Below, piece after piece: positions 6,659 to 15,023 of a stretch of DNA of 17,758 nt. The first letter of the stretch is position 1. Every line of letters begins with the position of its first letter. The position numbers were made by a program, and so were the translations under genes. This DNA is from Pavlovales sp. CCMP2436 (lineage: Eukaryota; Haptophyta; Pavlovophyceae; Pavlovales): assembly GCA_026770615.1 (NCBI GenBank), contig MU631428.1:192647-210404 (forward strand). The letters are read 5' to 3'. The notes beneath the pieces are model-generated. The model was not told the DNA's origin. It did no database searches and saw nothing but the letters and a program-made list of their open reading frames with translations.

Positions 6659-9600
6659 TTAACTACGTCCATACTGCGAGCTGGGCTGCTGGCGAGCCTT
6701 GCCATCGTCCACCCGGGGCGGCAGCCCCATGGACATCCGAAGGGCGTCAGCGCCCGCGGCGTTGGCGTGCGGCGTTCCGAGCCACACTGCGATGCGCGTG
6801 GCGTCAGCGGGCACGCCGTGCTCCGGCCGCACGCCCCACGAGACGGGCGGCGGCATCGAGAGCGTGCCCACCTGAGACGCGCCGCCCGAGCGCGCACCGC
6901 CCGAATGCGCCGAGCGCGCGCCGCCCGAATGCGCCGAGTGCCGCGAGCGTGTCGGCGAGGGCGCGCGGCTGGGGCGGCGGGAAGGCGGCTTCGAGCTGAA
7001 GACGTGCGCGGCGAGCTGCGCCTGGGCCGCGAGCAGCGCGCGCGCGAGCGACTCAGCCTGCTCGTGCGCCTGCAGCGCGGAGAGGGCGCTCGCCTGCGCC
7101 TGCGCCTGGGCCGCCTCCGCCGACCGCCGCAGCTCGAGGTGCAACTCGCCCTCGCCCACGCCCTCGCTGCCGCCGCCCCACCCGCCGCCGAACGAGGTGC
7201 GCGCGCCGACGCTCTGCCGCATGATGAGCGCGTCGATGCGCCGGCCGAGCAGGTCCTCGTCCGCCGTCGGCACCGCGGCCCCCGTCCCGTCCGCGCCGGC
7301 CGGCCGGCGCGACTCGGGCGCCGCCTCCGCCGCCGCGCCGCCGCCGCCAAGGCCGACGCGCCAGCCCGAGAGCGCCAGCTCCGCCTGCAGCGCGGCGGCA
7401 GCCGGGTGCAGCCGCCACGCGGCCATGGGGGGCGGCGGCGCCTCGCCGCCGTCCGCGTCGTCGCGCCAGTTCTCGTAGCGCAGGACGAGCTCGGGCACGT
7501 CGTAGTGCGGCGTCGCGGGCGCGTCGCGCGCCGCCGCCGCCGCGCGCGCCGCCGCCGCCGCCGCGTGACGCGAGCCGAGCGGCGAGACCCAGTCGGCCGC
7601 CGCCGCGCGCCAGCCCACCGCGTGCGCGCCGCCGACCGCCGCGCCGAGCGAGAGGCCGCGCGCCGCGAGCCGCTGCTGCGCGCGCGCGTGCACGAGCAGC
7701 CAGCCGAGCGCCGCATCCGCCGCGCGCTGCAGCCGCGCTCCGTGCGCGGCGGAGGGCGGCGTGGAGTCGGCGGCGGCGGAACCGGTCGGCGTGCGCGCGC
7801 GCTGCTCCACCGCCTGGGGGGGAGGGGGGGGGAGGTTGTACAGCGTGCGAGGAATGCTGTCGGCGGCGCAGCGCTGGCGGGCTGTGGGACGGCTCGGCTC
7901 GAGCGCGCGGGGGTGCCACGCAGTGAACAGCGGGCGGCAGCGGGCAGCGGGGGAGCGGGCGAGCCGTGGCAATTGCGTGCGCAGGCGCGGCGAGCGCGCG
8001 GGTGATAATCATAACTAGAAGAAAAAATGCACTTTTTTGCTGAGAATGATAAGAACGATAAGAATACTTATGATCACAATGTCTTAGGTGTAAGAACAAT
8101 TGTACTAATAAGAAGTACAGTTATCATTCTTATCATCATTAGTATTATTATCATCGTTGCTGTGCAAGTCGGGGGACGTTAAAAGAATTATTATTGAAAA
8201 AAGCACCTCGGTCAGCTTGCGCCGGATCAACCGACGCTGCCCCGGCGCGATTGGCAGCCCGCGTGGGCTCGCGGGGCTCGGGGCCGGCGCGTCCTCGCTC
8301 TCGCCGTCGGCCTCGCCCAGCTCGTCCGTGGCGCTGGTGCCCTCGAGCAGCGACGCGTAGAGCGCCTCCGCCATCGCCTGCCAACCAGCACGCAGGCATG
8401 CACGCAGGGCAGGCAGGCAGGCAGGGGCGACGCAGGTGAGCGCGCTGGGCTTGGCGACGGGTGCGTGCACGCCCCCCCCCCTTCCCCCGCGTGCACGCCC
8501 CTCGCTTGCCGCGCGCGCACCGCGTTTGCCCCGCTCAGCTTGAGGTGCATGTTGGCCAGGGAGACGAGCGTCGCCACCGCCGGCCACGCCACGAGGCTCG
8601 CGCCAAAGTGGCCCGCCGCCGCCTCCGTGTCCGCCGCGGCGTTGGCCGCCATCCCGGCGCGATAGTGCGCGGCGGCCACCGCGACCGCCTGGTGCACCGC
8701 CGCCGCTCGCGTCGCGTCCTCGCCCGCCGCCTCCGCCGCGGTGTGCGCCGCATCAAGCGCGCCCGACGGCGTGGGCGGTAGCCGCAGCGCCTCCGCAGCG
8801 GCGAGCGCGGCCGAGTTGCTGTCCGCCGCCGCGTAGTCGGCGCAGCCCTCCAATTCCGACCAGGCGAGGCGGAAGTTGAAGAGCGGCGCCATCTCCGCCA
8901 GCGCCGCCACGCTCGGGCGCGCGCCGTGCGGCCCCTCGCCCGCCGGGCCGCCCAGCTCGACCTCGGGCGTCGGCAGCGAGCCAAGCTGCGCCGGTGGCGG
9001 CCACGGCGGCGGCGTCGTCGGCGTCGTCGGCGAGAGCGGGAGCCAGGCCGCCGGCGGTGAGAGCTCCGGGCCGCGCGCCGAGGCGGGAGGCTGCCGCCAC
9101 GCGGGCCAGTAGGCTTCTTCGTCCAACTCGCCCGCTTCCTCCGCCGCTGCTGGCCGTGGGGGGGGCGGGGGTGGGGACGCCGCCGCTGGCCGTGGGGGCG
9201 GCGGAGGCGGGGATGCCGCCGCTGGCCGCGGGGGCGACGGGGGTGGGGACGCCGCCGTTGGCCGCGGGGGCGGTGGGGGCGGGGACGCCGACGCTGGCCG
9301 CGGGGGCGGGGGCGGGAGCGAGCCCGTCTCGCGCGCCTCCGACAGCGCGGGTAGCGCAGGCGGCGCGCGCGCGCCGCCAGCATCCGCCTCCTCGGCGTGG
9401 CCGTCGGCGTCGGCGCCGCTACCGAGCTCGAGCGTACCGTTTCCGGTACCGTTACCGTCGCTTGGCAGCCGCGGCAGCACACTCGGCCGGCGCGAGAGGT
9501 GGGGCACTATCGCCGGCGGCTGCCTCCGTGAGCCCGCCCCTTGCTGCTCCGGGTCCGCCGCACCCGCCCCCGCCGCCTCCTCCGGGGCCGCTGCCGGCTC

Positions 9601-11883
9601 GAGGCGCGAGGCGTGCGCCACCAGCGGCGGCGGCGTGGGCGCGCGTGCGAGCGAGGCGTGCACCCTGCCGGCCGAGCGCCAGGGCTGCACGAGGCCGGTC
9701 GAGCCGTACGAGCGCAGCGCGGCGCAGCGCAGCTCTTTGTTGTTGCTACGTGGGCTCGGCTTCGCAGGCGGCGCGGGCGGCGCGGCGGCGAGGCAGCGAG
9801 GGGGCGTCGACGGCGGCGAGGCGGGCGCGCGCGCAAACGCCTCGCCTCGGTGCTCCCTGGCGGCCTCGACCTCGGCCTCTTTTGCCGCGATGTGCGGGGC
9901 GCTCTTGGGCACGGCTGCGAGGGTGAGGGCGGCCGGCGGGCTAGGCACGCCCGGCTGCGCCGCCGCCGCGCCCGCGCGCGTGCTCACCGCCGCGGCGACG
10001 GCGGCGGCGACCGCGCGCCTCGACGCGACGGCGACGGCGACGGACGCAGCGTAACGAGAGGCGTGGATCGCCTCGTACACAGGCGGCCGGCAGCTCGCGG
10101 GCAGCCGCTCGGAGGAGAGCGAGGCGGCGGAGTCGGCGGAGTCAGACGCGACGATTGGGCAGGACGCGTCGGATGAGGGCTTGGCGCCCACCACGGCCAC
10201 GACTTCCGCCAGCTGCGCCATCACGGGCGGCTGCGGCGACTGCGGCTTTAGGGCGAGGGTCTCAGCCTGCCTCCGCGCGACCACGTCCGCGGCGGCGGGA
10301 GTAAGCGGCGAGCTTGCGTTGGAGCCCGCGCTCACGTCGGAGCTCGGCCGGCGGAGCGCCACGATCGGCTGCTTGGGTCTCGACTTGTGCCGGCGCTCGG
10401 CGGCCGAGCGCGCCCTGCTGAGCGCGCTCGCCGGCGTGGTGGCGGCGGGCGAGGCGGTGGGCGAGGCGGGCGAGGGGGGCGAGGGGGGCGAGAGGTTGGA
10501 GAGCGTGACGGTTGGGGCGAGCGAGGACTGCGCGCGCGTGGCGGCTGGCGTGGCCTCCGCCGACGGGCTGTGGAGCGGGCTGAGGCTGGCGTGGCGCGGC
10601 GAGAGGGGCGACGTGGCCGCGTCGACCGCGCGCGTGACGGCGCGACCGACCGCCGCGGCGACCGCGGCGGAGAGAACGGCGGCGGAGACGGCGCCGGCCG
10701 TCTGCTGCGCCACCGCGTGCTTCATCGTCCGCTCCTCCGTGTCCATTTCGGGTGCGCCGCCGGCCACATTGGCCAGCGCGCGCGATGAGTGCCGGCGGAG
10801 CGCGTGCGCGGTCACGTCCGCCACCGCACGCGCCGCCGCGTGCGCCTGCGCCGGCGCTCGTCGCGCGCGCTCTCGCTCCGCATGCACAGACTTGCGCGCG
10901 ACGGTGGATGTGGCGGCAACAGCGGCGGCCGCGGTGGCGACCAGCGCGACGAGCGCGGCGGCGATGAGTGAGCGCCACGGCGACTTGAGCGCCGCGCACG
11001 CCACCGCCGCACCGAGCCGCGCGTGCGCACCGCGCGCCGCCACGTTGGCCGAGCAGAACACGTCATGCAGCTCCTCCAGCGGGGCCAGTGAGCCCTCGGT
11101 AGGCGTCGGCGGCTCGTCCTCGGCGTGGAGCACGAGTAGCGCCGCGGCCGCCGCACCCGTGACCGCGGTGACCATAGCGGGGGCGGTCTGCCAGCCATGT
11201 CTGCGGCGCAGCGTCACCTGCGGCGCCGAGCGCGCGCGCGCAGCCGAGCTGCGCGCGCGCGCGATGCACCGGTCGCCTCCGCTGCCGAGACAAAGGAGCA
11301 GGCGCGTCTCGGTGAAATCCTGCGCCGCTGCCTCCACACCCTCCTCCTCATCTGCCTGCGGGCCGAAGCCGTCAGCGGCGCCCCGGCGCGACTGCTTCAG
11401 CGTCCACCGGCGCATCCGGTCCGAGCCGCAGGGGACAAGCGAGACGTCCGCGTCTCCGCCAAACCAGCCGCGGCGCGTGCCGAGGCAGCTCAGCCCGAGC
11501 GGCTCGGCGATGAACAGCGCACCCTCAAACCCGGGCGCGTCGTCGCTCCCGCCGCCGCCCCGCAGCGCGCGCATGTGCCGCCGCAGCTGTGCGACGAGCG
11601 TTTCGTTCTGGTCGTCAGACGTCGTGTGGTTCTCAGCGAGCGCACCCGCCCACACAGCGCGCGGATCCTCGCACAGCACGGCGACGAGCGCCTGCGGCGC
11701 ACCGTCGGCGGTCGAGCTCGAGAGCGGCGGGCGCGAGCGGCCCACGCACCAGCGCGGCGCAAGGGACGGAGGGTTGGCGCCCAGCTCAAGGCGGAAAGTT
11801 GAGGTCTCCGGCACGAAGCCGCCGCCCGCGAGCGCCGCCGCGGCGAGCATGCAAAACGCCCGCGAGCGTGCGACGTGGTTCAT
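6659..11883 (-). CDS. Very large multi-domain membrane protein, four exons incl. short ones, about 1562 aa
   Basis: I support three coding exons: 11883-8521, 8377-8207 and 7813-6659 (TAA); a further exon cannot be excluded. Introns are phase 0, with donors GTGCGC and GTGCTT and acceptors GGCAG and CCCCAG. Joins read LKLSGANA|AMAEALYA and RRKLTE|AVEQRART. Residues 1-25 are a signal peptide (RSRAFCMLAAAALAGGGF). About 115-210 has paired Cys/Trp motifs (LSCLG, LVPCGSDRMRRWTL, LLLCLG, DRCIA) resembling a ricin-type beta-trefoil, unproven. About 237-253 and 304-326 are hydrophobic, the second a likely transmembrane helix followed by basic residues. Next come Ala-rich and Ser/Pro-rich disordered regions, a 12-residue PPPPPPRPxAAS repeat (about 856-914), and a TPR-like helical part (about 1040-1160). 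The C-terminal 384 residues have an Ala-rich domain with HYDVPELVLRYENW and a SAHSGGAR duplication. The start is chosen because it begins the leader; 11937 is an in-frame alternative. No known family covers this whole architecture. Confidence 0.75.
7814..8206 (-). other. Long intron with an AT-rich palindromic island
   Basis: This 393-bp intron separates LTE from AVEQ. Its 5' half (about 8015-8206) is strongly AT-rich and made of ATAAGAATGATAA-like words in both orientations, forming a loose inverted repeat (about 8041-8140). It is quite unlike the flanking GC-rich sequence, so it may be a mobile insertion inside the intron. The 3' end is a C/T tract, so the plus strand shows G-runs at 7815-7832. 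Confidence 0.7.
8378..8520 (-). other. Short intron with GGCA microsatellite
   Basis: This 143-bp intron (GTGCGC donor, TTGGCAG acceptor) holds an interrupted GGCA run at about 8404-8428 and a C10 homopolymer at about 8471-8481 on the plus strand. Translating through it would give a meaningless Cys/Pro/Arg-rich tail, which supports splicing. Confidence 0.75.
9142..9320 (-). repeat. Coding minisatellite, 36-bp unit, five copies
   Basis: Inside exon 1 of the large gene, five 36-bp units encode PPPPPPRPxAAS-type repeats. Changes between copies are mostly in the two positions before AS and one Pro to Ser. The unit length keeps frame, so copy number can vary without breaking the protein. The motif resembles flexible proline linkers in algal cell-wall and profilin-binding proteins. 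Confidence 0.85.
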
Positions 11884-12483
11884 GCGGCTGGGAGAATGCC
11901 CCCCTGGGTCCATCATGGACCACCCAGCGGTCAGCACCCGGGCGCGCGTCCGTTCGTCGCCTCCAGCAGAAATTCAAGACGAACAAGCCGTTGTTTCCAA
12001 ATTTTTAATTTGAAGTTCAGATCGAAGGCTGCTCGGGCTGGGCCGGCTGTGCGCCGCGCTTGCCTGGGGCAGTCAATCGCAAGCTGCACGCGCCTGGCGC
12101 GCACACTCACAATCGGGCCGACTTCTCCGCGATCCTGTAGACCACAGGATCCTACCGGAGAGATCTGAAAACATCTCGGCTTTAAAAAAACCCTCCGACG
12201 AGTGGGCTAAGGGCGCGTACCACCTCCGCAGGGAGACACGGTTTGGGATCGGCGCCTAAGTATGCCACCTGGGTGACTACATGCCGCCTGGGTGACTGAA
12301 CGTCGTCGCGCCTACACGCTCGGAGTCGACCACTTCTGAGACAGAATGTCTGCAACCCACTGCCTTGCTGCCCTTTTCTTATGTAAGTAAGTCGTAGTTT
12401 TAAAAAAAAATGGTTCAGTTTGGGGCAGCCATCATCCATGGACCCTCCTCGGCTGTCATCGGCGTGCCGCTAGGTGCCGGGGA
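11884..12483. promoter_or_regulatory. Divergent intergenic region between two genes
   Basis: This 600-bp gap lies between the start of the large minus-strand gene and the plus-strand beta-helix gene, so both promoters should be here. No TATA box is convincing. It contains a 17-bp direct repeat ATGCCRCCTGGGTGACT (12262-12278 and 12281-12297), a small hairpin ATCCTGT-AGACC-ACAGGAT (about 12134-12152), an A9 run near 12401-12410, and the first copies of a triplicated segment described separately. Confidence 0.45.
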
Positions 12484-12600
12484 ATGGGGCCTGCTCGAGG
12501 ACCAGTTCACCTCGGCTGGTATTGGCGTGTCGCTGGATGCCGAGGATGGGCCCTGGTGGCAGCCCTCCTCGCGACCTCCGCCTCGGCTGTCATCGGCGTG
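12447..12600 (+). repeat. Three copies of a 20-bp segment at the beta-helix gene 5' end
   Basis: CCTCGGCTGTCATCGGCGTG occurs at 12447-12466 and 12581-12600, with a diverged copy (CCTCGGCTGGTATTGGCGTG) at 12510-12529. Spacings are 63 and 71 bases, so the copies fall in different frames. The third copy encodes the SASAVIGV part of the signal peptide. The others lie upstream of, or out of frame with, the annotated start. Confidence 0.75.
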
Positions 12601-13605
12601 TCTCTGAGGCTAGATGGAATTGGCGGCGTGACGCTCAGCGACGTGGACGCCGCGACGGCGGCACTTGTCTTGGTCACCGACACAGGGCTGCCGTCGGACA
12701 CAGCCGCGCACTGCGTGGAGCGGCGTGGAGCGACGGCAGCCCCCGTCGGCTTGCTCGCGCATTGCTCGCTCCACGCTGCGTTTCGGTACACCAATTCACT
12801 GAGCGAGGACCGCTGGCAGGTCTTTGTGGTCATCGCGGCGGGCCAGTACCATCTCGCTGGCGCGCTCCCGCAGATAACGCGGTCAGTGACGATAGCTGGA
12901 CCCGCCACCGCTGCTCCCGGGTTCTCCGGGCAGCTCGCTGGAACCTTCTCCGCTGATTTTGTGCGCGTCGAGGGCGGCACCGCCAGGCTGCCCGTGCCGC
13001 CCGTGGACGCACAGCCAGGCATTAGCTTGTCGACCATCGACGGGATGCACGAGTACCGTGGGCTGAGCGTGGGGCGAGTCAATCTCACCGTTGTCAACTT
13101 GGGATTCGTCAACGGCTATGCCGACCGGGGCGGGGCCATAATTGCCGCGGGTGGCGGGCTAATCCGGCTGACGAACGTCTTGGTCTCTGAGTCTTACGCG
13201 GCTTATGGCGGCGCGGTCTACTCGGAGAGTCGCGTTGAAATCCGAAACTCAGAGTTTAACGCCAACGGGGCATCGATCTGCGGAGGCGCTCTGTACATCG
13301 TCCCGAAGATGCTGCTAAGCGCCGATCATAGTACCTTCCGCTTCAACCGCGACGCGTGCTCGCGGCGCCCGCTTGAAGTCGAAATCGCAGAGAAGGTAAC
13401 GGCCGATGGCAGCGACGACGGCGTGATTGTCGTGGGAACGGCCGTCGAGCTTGGCGCCGCCGCGTGGGCCGAGGAGGACAGGCGGCTGCGCGACGAACGC
13501 GCGGAGCGCGCGCGTGTGTATCAGCGGTGGCGCGTGAGCGGGCAGCCGGTGGGCGCCGTCTTGATGCCGATGGTGCGCGCTGAACGACCCGGGCGCATGA
13601 TGTGA
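12484..13605 (+). CDS. Parallel beta-helix (pectin-lyase fold) secreted protein, 373 aa
   Basis: A hydrophobic leader, ALVAALLATSASA, sits at residues 23-35 after an unusually long N-terminal stretch, so the true start may be different or spliced. Residues about 110-290 carry the repeating short-strand pattern of right-handed beta-helices. GGAI (216-219), GGAVY (242-246) and GGALY (267-271) are spaced 25 residues apart and alternate with FVNG, SEFNANG and STFRFN. This is the GGA(I/L/V)..FxxN style of polymorphic membrane proteins and related algal surface proteins. No catalytic residues are recognisable. After about residue 290 the helix stops and a charged tail (WAEEDRRLRDERAERARVYQ) follows. 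Compared with typical relatives it is short and may be truncated. It ends 85 bp before the 3' end of the retroelement. Confidence 0.7.
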   Translation: MGPARGPVHLGWYWRVAGCRGWALVAALLATSASAVIGVSLRLDGIGGVTLSDVDAATAALVLVTDTGLPSDTAAHCVERRGATAAPVGLLAHCSLHAAFRYTNSLSEDRWQVFVVIAAGQYHLAGALPQITRSVTIAGPATAAPGFSGQLAGTFSADFVRVEGGTARLPVPPVDAQPGISLSTIDGMHEYRGLSVGRVNLTVVNLGFVNGYADRGGAIIAAGGGLIRLTNVLVSESYAAYGGAVYSESRVEIRNSEFNANGASICGGALYIVPKMLLSADHSTFRFNRDACSRRPLEVEIAEKVTADGSDDGVIVVGTAVELGAAAWAEEDRRLRDERAERARVYQRWRVSGQPVGAVLMPMVRAERPGRMM

Positions 13606-13698
13606 GCGCGCTCGGGCCTCGGGCTCGCTTGGACCACGTGCTTGCTGCCCGCCCATGCCGATCCGTGCCACATAGTTAGTCGGTTCTATATATATATA

Positions 13699-13868
13699 GC
13701 GGCTCCGCATGGTTCAACAGGTGTTGTTCACTCACTGACTTGGTCGACGTCAGACGTTAGTCCTGGCAGCAGGGATGGTGGTGGTAGAGGTGAGGTTGGT
13801 GGTGAACTCGTAGCAATTGCCACAGGTTCCCCCCCCTTTTCCCCCCCACACACAACGCTCACGTCCAT
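13699..13868 (-). other. 3' untranslated end of the retrotransposon
   Basis: This lies after the TAG ending the RGG tail. It contains a C/G homopolymer pair near 13830-13850 and the block 13699-13764 that recurs as the truncated copy at 2831-2897. The TA-repeat at 13687-13698 is the probable 3' tail. Confidence 0.7.
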
Positions 13869-14640
13869 TTAGGTGCGTGTGCCCTGTCCGCCGCGGCCGC
13901 CGCGGCCACCGCGGCCGAGGAGTGCGCTCAGGTCGGCATTGTTGCTGCGCCAGTTGTCGTCATGGTGCGCGCCGTCCGCGTGCGCAGGGGCGTCCTTGGG
14001 CCCGTTCGCCGAGCGGCCGGTGCGCTGGAACCAAGGTGCACCCCGGGCACCAGCGGCCGCGCGCGCAGTCTGCGTGTGCAGCGAGCGCGCGCGGGCAAGG
14101 ATGAGCCTGGCGTGGCCGCGCGCCACGATCACTCCGAGCTCCTTGCGCATGAGTCCGAGAAGCGTGTTGCGCGCCTGCATCGTCGTCGGCGCGCTGAGCT
14201 TGCTCATCCACGTCTCCGCACCCATACCAGCGAAGTTCTTGAGAAGGTTGTCGAGGCTCTTTGACTGCTCCCCGAAGCCGCCGGTCGCTATGCCGATGAC
14301 GGGGGGGAAGCCGTTGAGGCGCTGCTCCATCGGTCCTACCTGGCCCTCTCGCGTGCGGAAAACCTCGCGGTCGGTCTGCTGGAGCTGCCTCCTGCGCTCA
14401 GCGTCGAGCTTGCCCGAGCGGTTCTCTACCGCGTGGCCGCGCGTCGGCGCGACCGCGTTGTAGTGCGTCAGGCCGTAGTGGACCGTCTTCATTTCGACGA
14501 TGTGACCAACAGCGGCCTGTCCATCAGGCTGGTCGAGCTCCACATAGACGTCGACTGTAGCCGCGCGCGCGCGGAGAAGCGCCTCCTCGGTCCGCATCGA
14601 ACCGAGCCGAAAATCTCTGAGTTCTGCGCCTGGGCTTGGG
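13869..14640 (-). pseudogene. Restriction-like endonuclease domain and RGG tail of the retrotransposon
   Basis: The frame carries VDVYVELD (D at 14550-14552) and then IVEMKTV (E at 14493-14495, K at 14487-14489), the D..ExK core of PD-(D/E)XK nucleases. An Arg/Gln-rich helix and FPPVIGIATGGFGEQ follow, a sequence pattern that closes this domain in related elements. The C-terminus is GRGGRGGRGGQGTRT. The domain would nick the target to prime reverse transcription. It is out of frame with the preceding segment: the frame changes somewhere around 14590-14640. The open frame extends to 14819 but the part beyond about 14640 is not family-like. Confidence 0.75.
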
Positions 14641-14852
14641 TGCAGCCATACACGGTTGCGAAGCGCGCGACCGCCCTGACAACGGGGTCGTGCTGGAGCT
14701 TGGCGAAGTGGCCGCCCTGGAAATGGGTGGCTGCAGCGAGCGTGTCGCCGTAAGGGTCGACGTGTGTGGTGTTGCGGCCGGAGACCTGGGGGAGTGGGCG
14801 CCCGACGAGGTGAGCGCACGCGGGGCTCGGGAGGCCGAAGGCGCGTGCGGAT
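14590..14852 (-). pseudogene. Degenerate segment between RT and endonuclease
   Basis: In the frame from about 14850 to 14620 the translation reads ARAFGLPSP, then HVDPYGDTLAAATHF and HDPVVRAVARFAT. Related elements have a Cys/His finger here with a D..GDH...C core and RHN..R. Here most of the Cys/His ligands are missing, so the finger is either degenerate or divergent. It is separated from the RT frame by a TGA at 15024-15026 and the 155-bp insertion. Confidence 0.6.
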
Positions 14853-15015
14853 CCGGCTCTTAGAAAGCCCCGCAGGGCCCCCGGGGGCCCCGCCGGAGGC
14901 GCCTATGTGACTAACATATAACTAACTTGTCACATAGCCCGGGGGCCCACGGGGCCCCACGGGCCCCACGGATAATCCCCGTACGTTACGCCTTTTCTAA
15001 GAGCCGGGTGCGGAT
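14845..15015. mobile_element. hAT-like 155-bp MITE with perfect 8-bp target duplication
   Basis: The element itself is 14853-15007. Its ends CCGGCTCTTAGAAA and TTTCTAAGAGCCGG are inverted. GTGCGGAT is present directly outside both ends (14845-14852 and 15008-15015). An 8-bp duplication is characteristic of hAT transposons. The interior is extremely GC-rich (GGGCCCCCGGGGGCCCC-type runs) except for a second hairpin CTATGTGAC..GTCACATAG around an AT-rich loop near 14905-14938. It has no coding capacity. Removing it plus one duplication restores continuity of the interrupted retrotransposon. Confidence 0.9.
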
Positions 15016-15023
15016 ATCTCGGT

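Noticed and set aside
6620..8005. 461-codon Arg-rich plus-strand ORF
   Set aside because: It is opposite exon 3 of the giant gene, reads through a splice acceptor tract and has no domain.
10181..12013. 610-codon plus-strand ORF opposite the giant gene
   Set aside because: It is an Ala/Ser/Thr/Arg-rich shadow of the minus-strand frame in GC-rich DNA. The minus frame carries a signal peptide, membrane helix and consistent splice joins, and this one has no recognisable structure.
13869..14463. 196-codon plus-strand ORF in the right-hand region
   Set aside because: It is the complement of the endonuclease domain, whose D..ExK pattern is on the minus strand.
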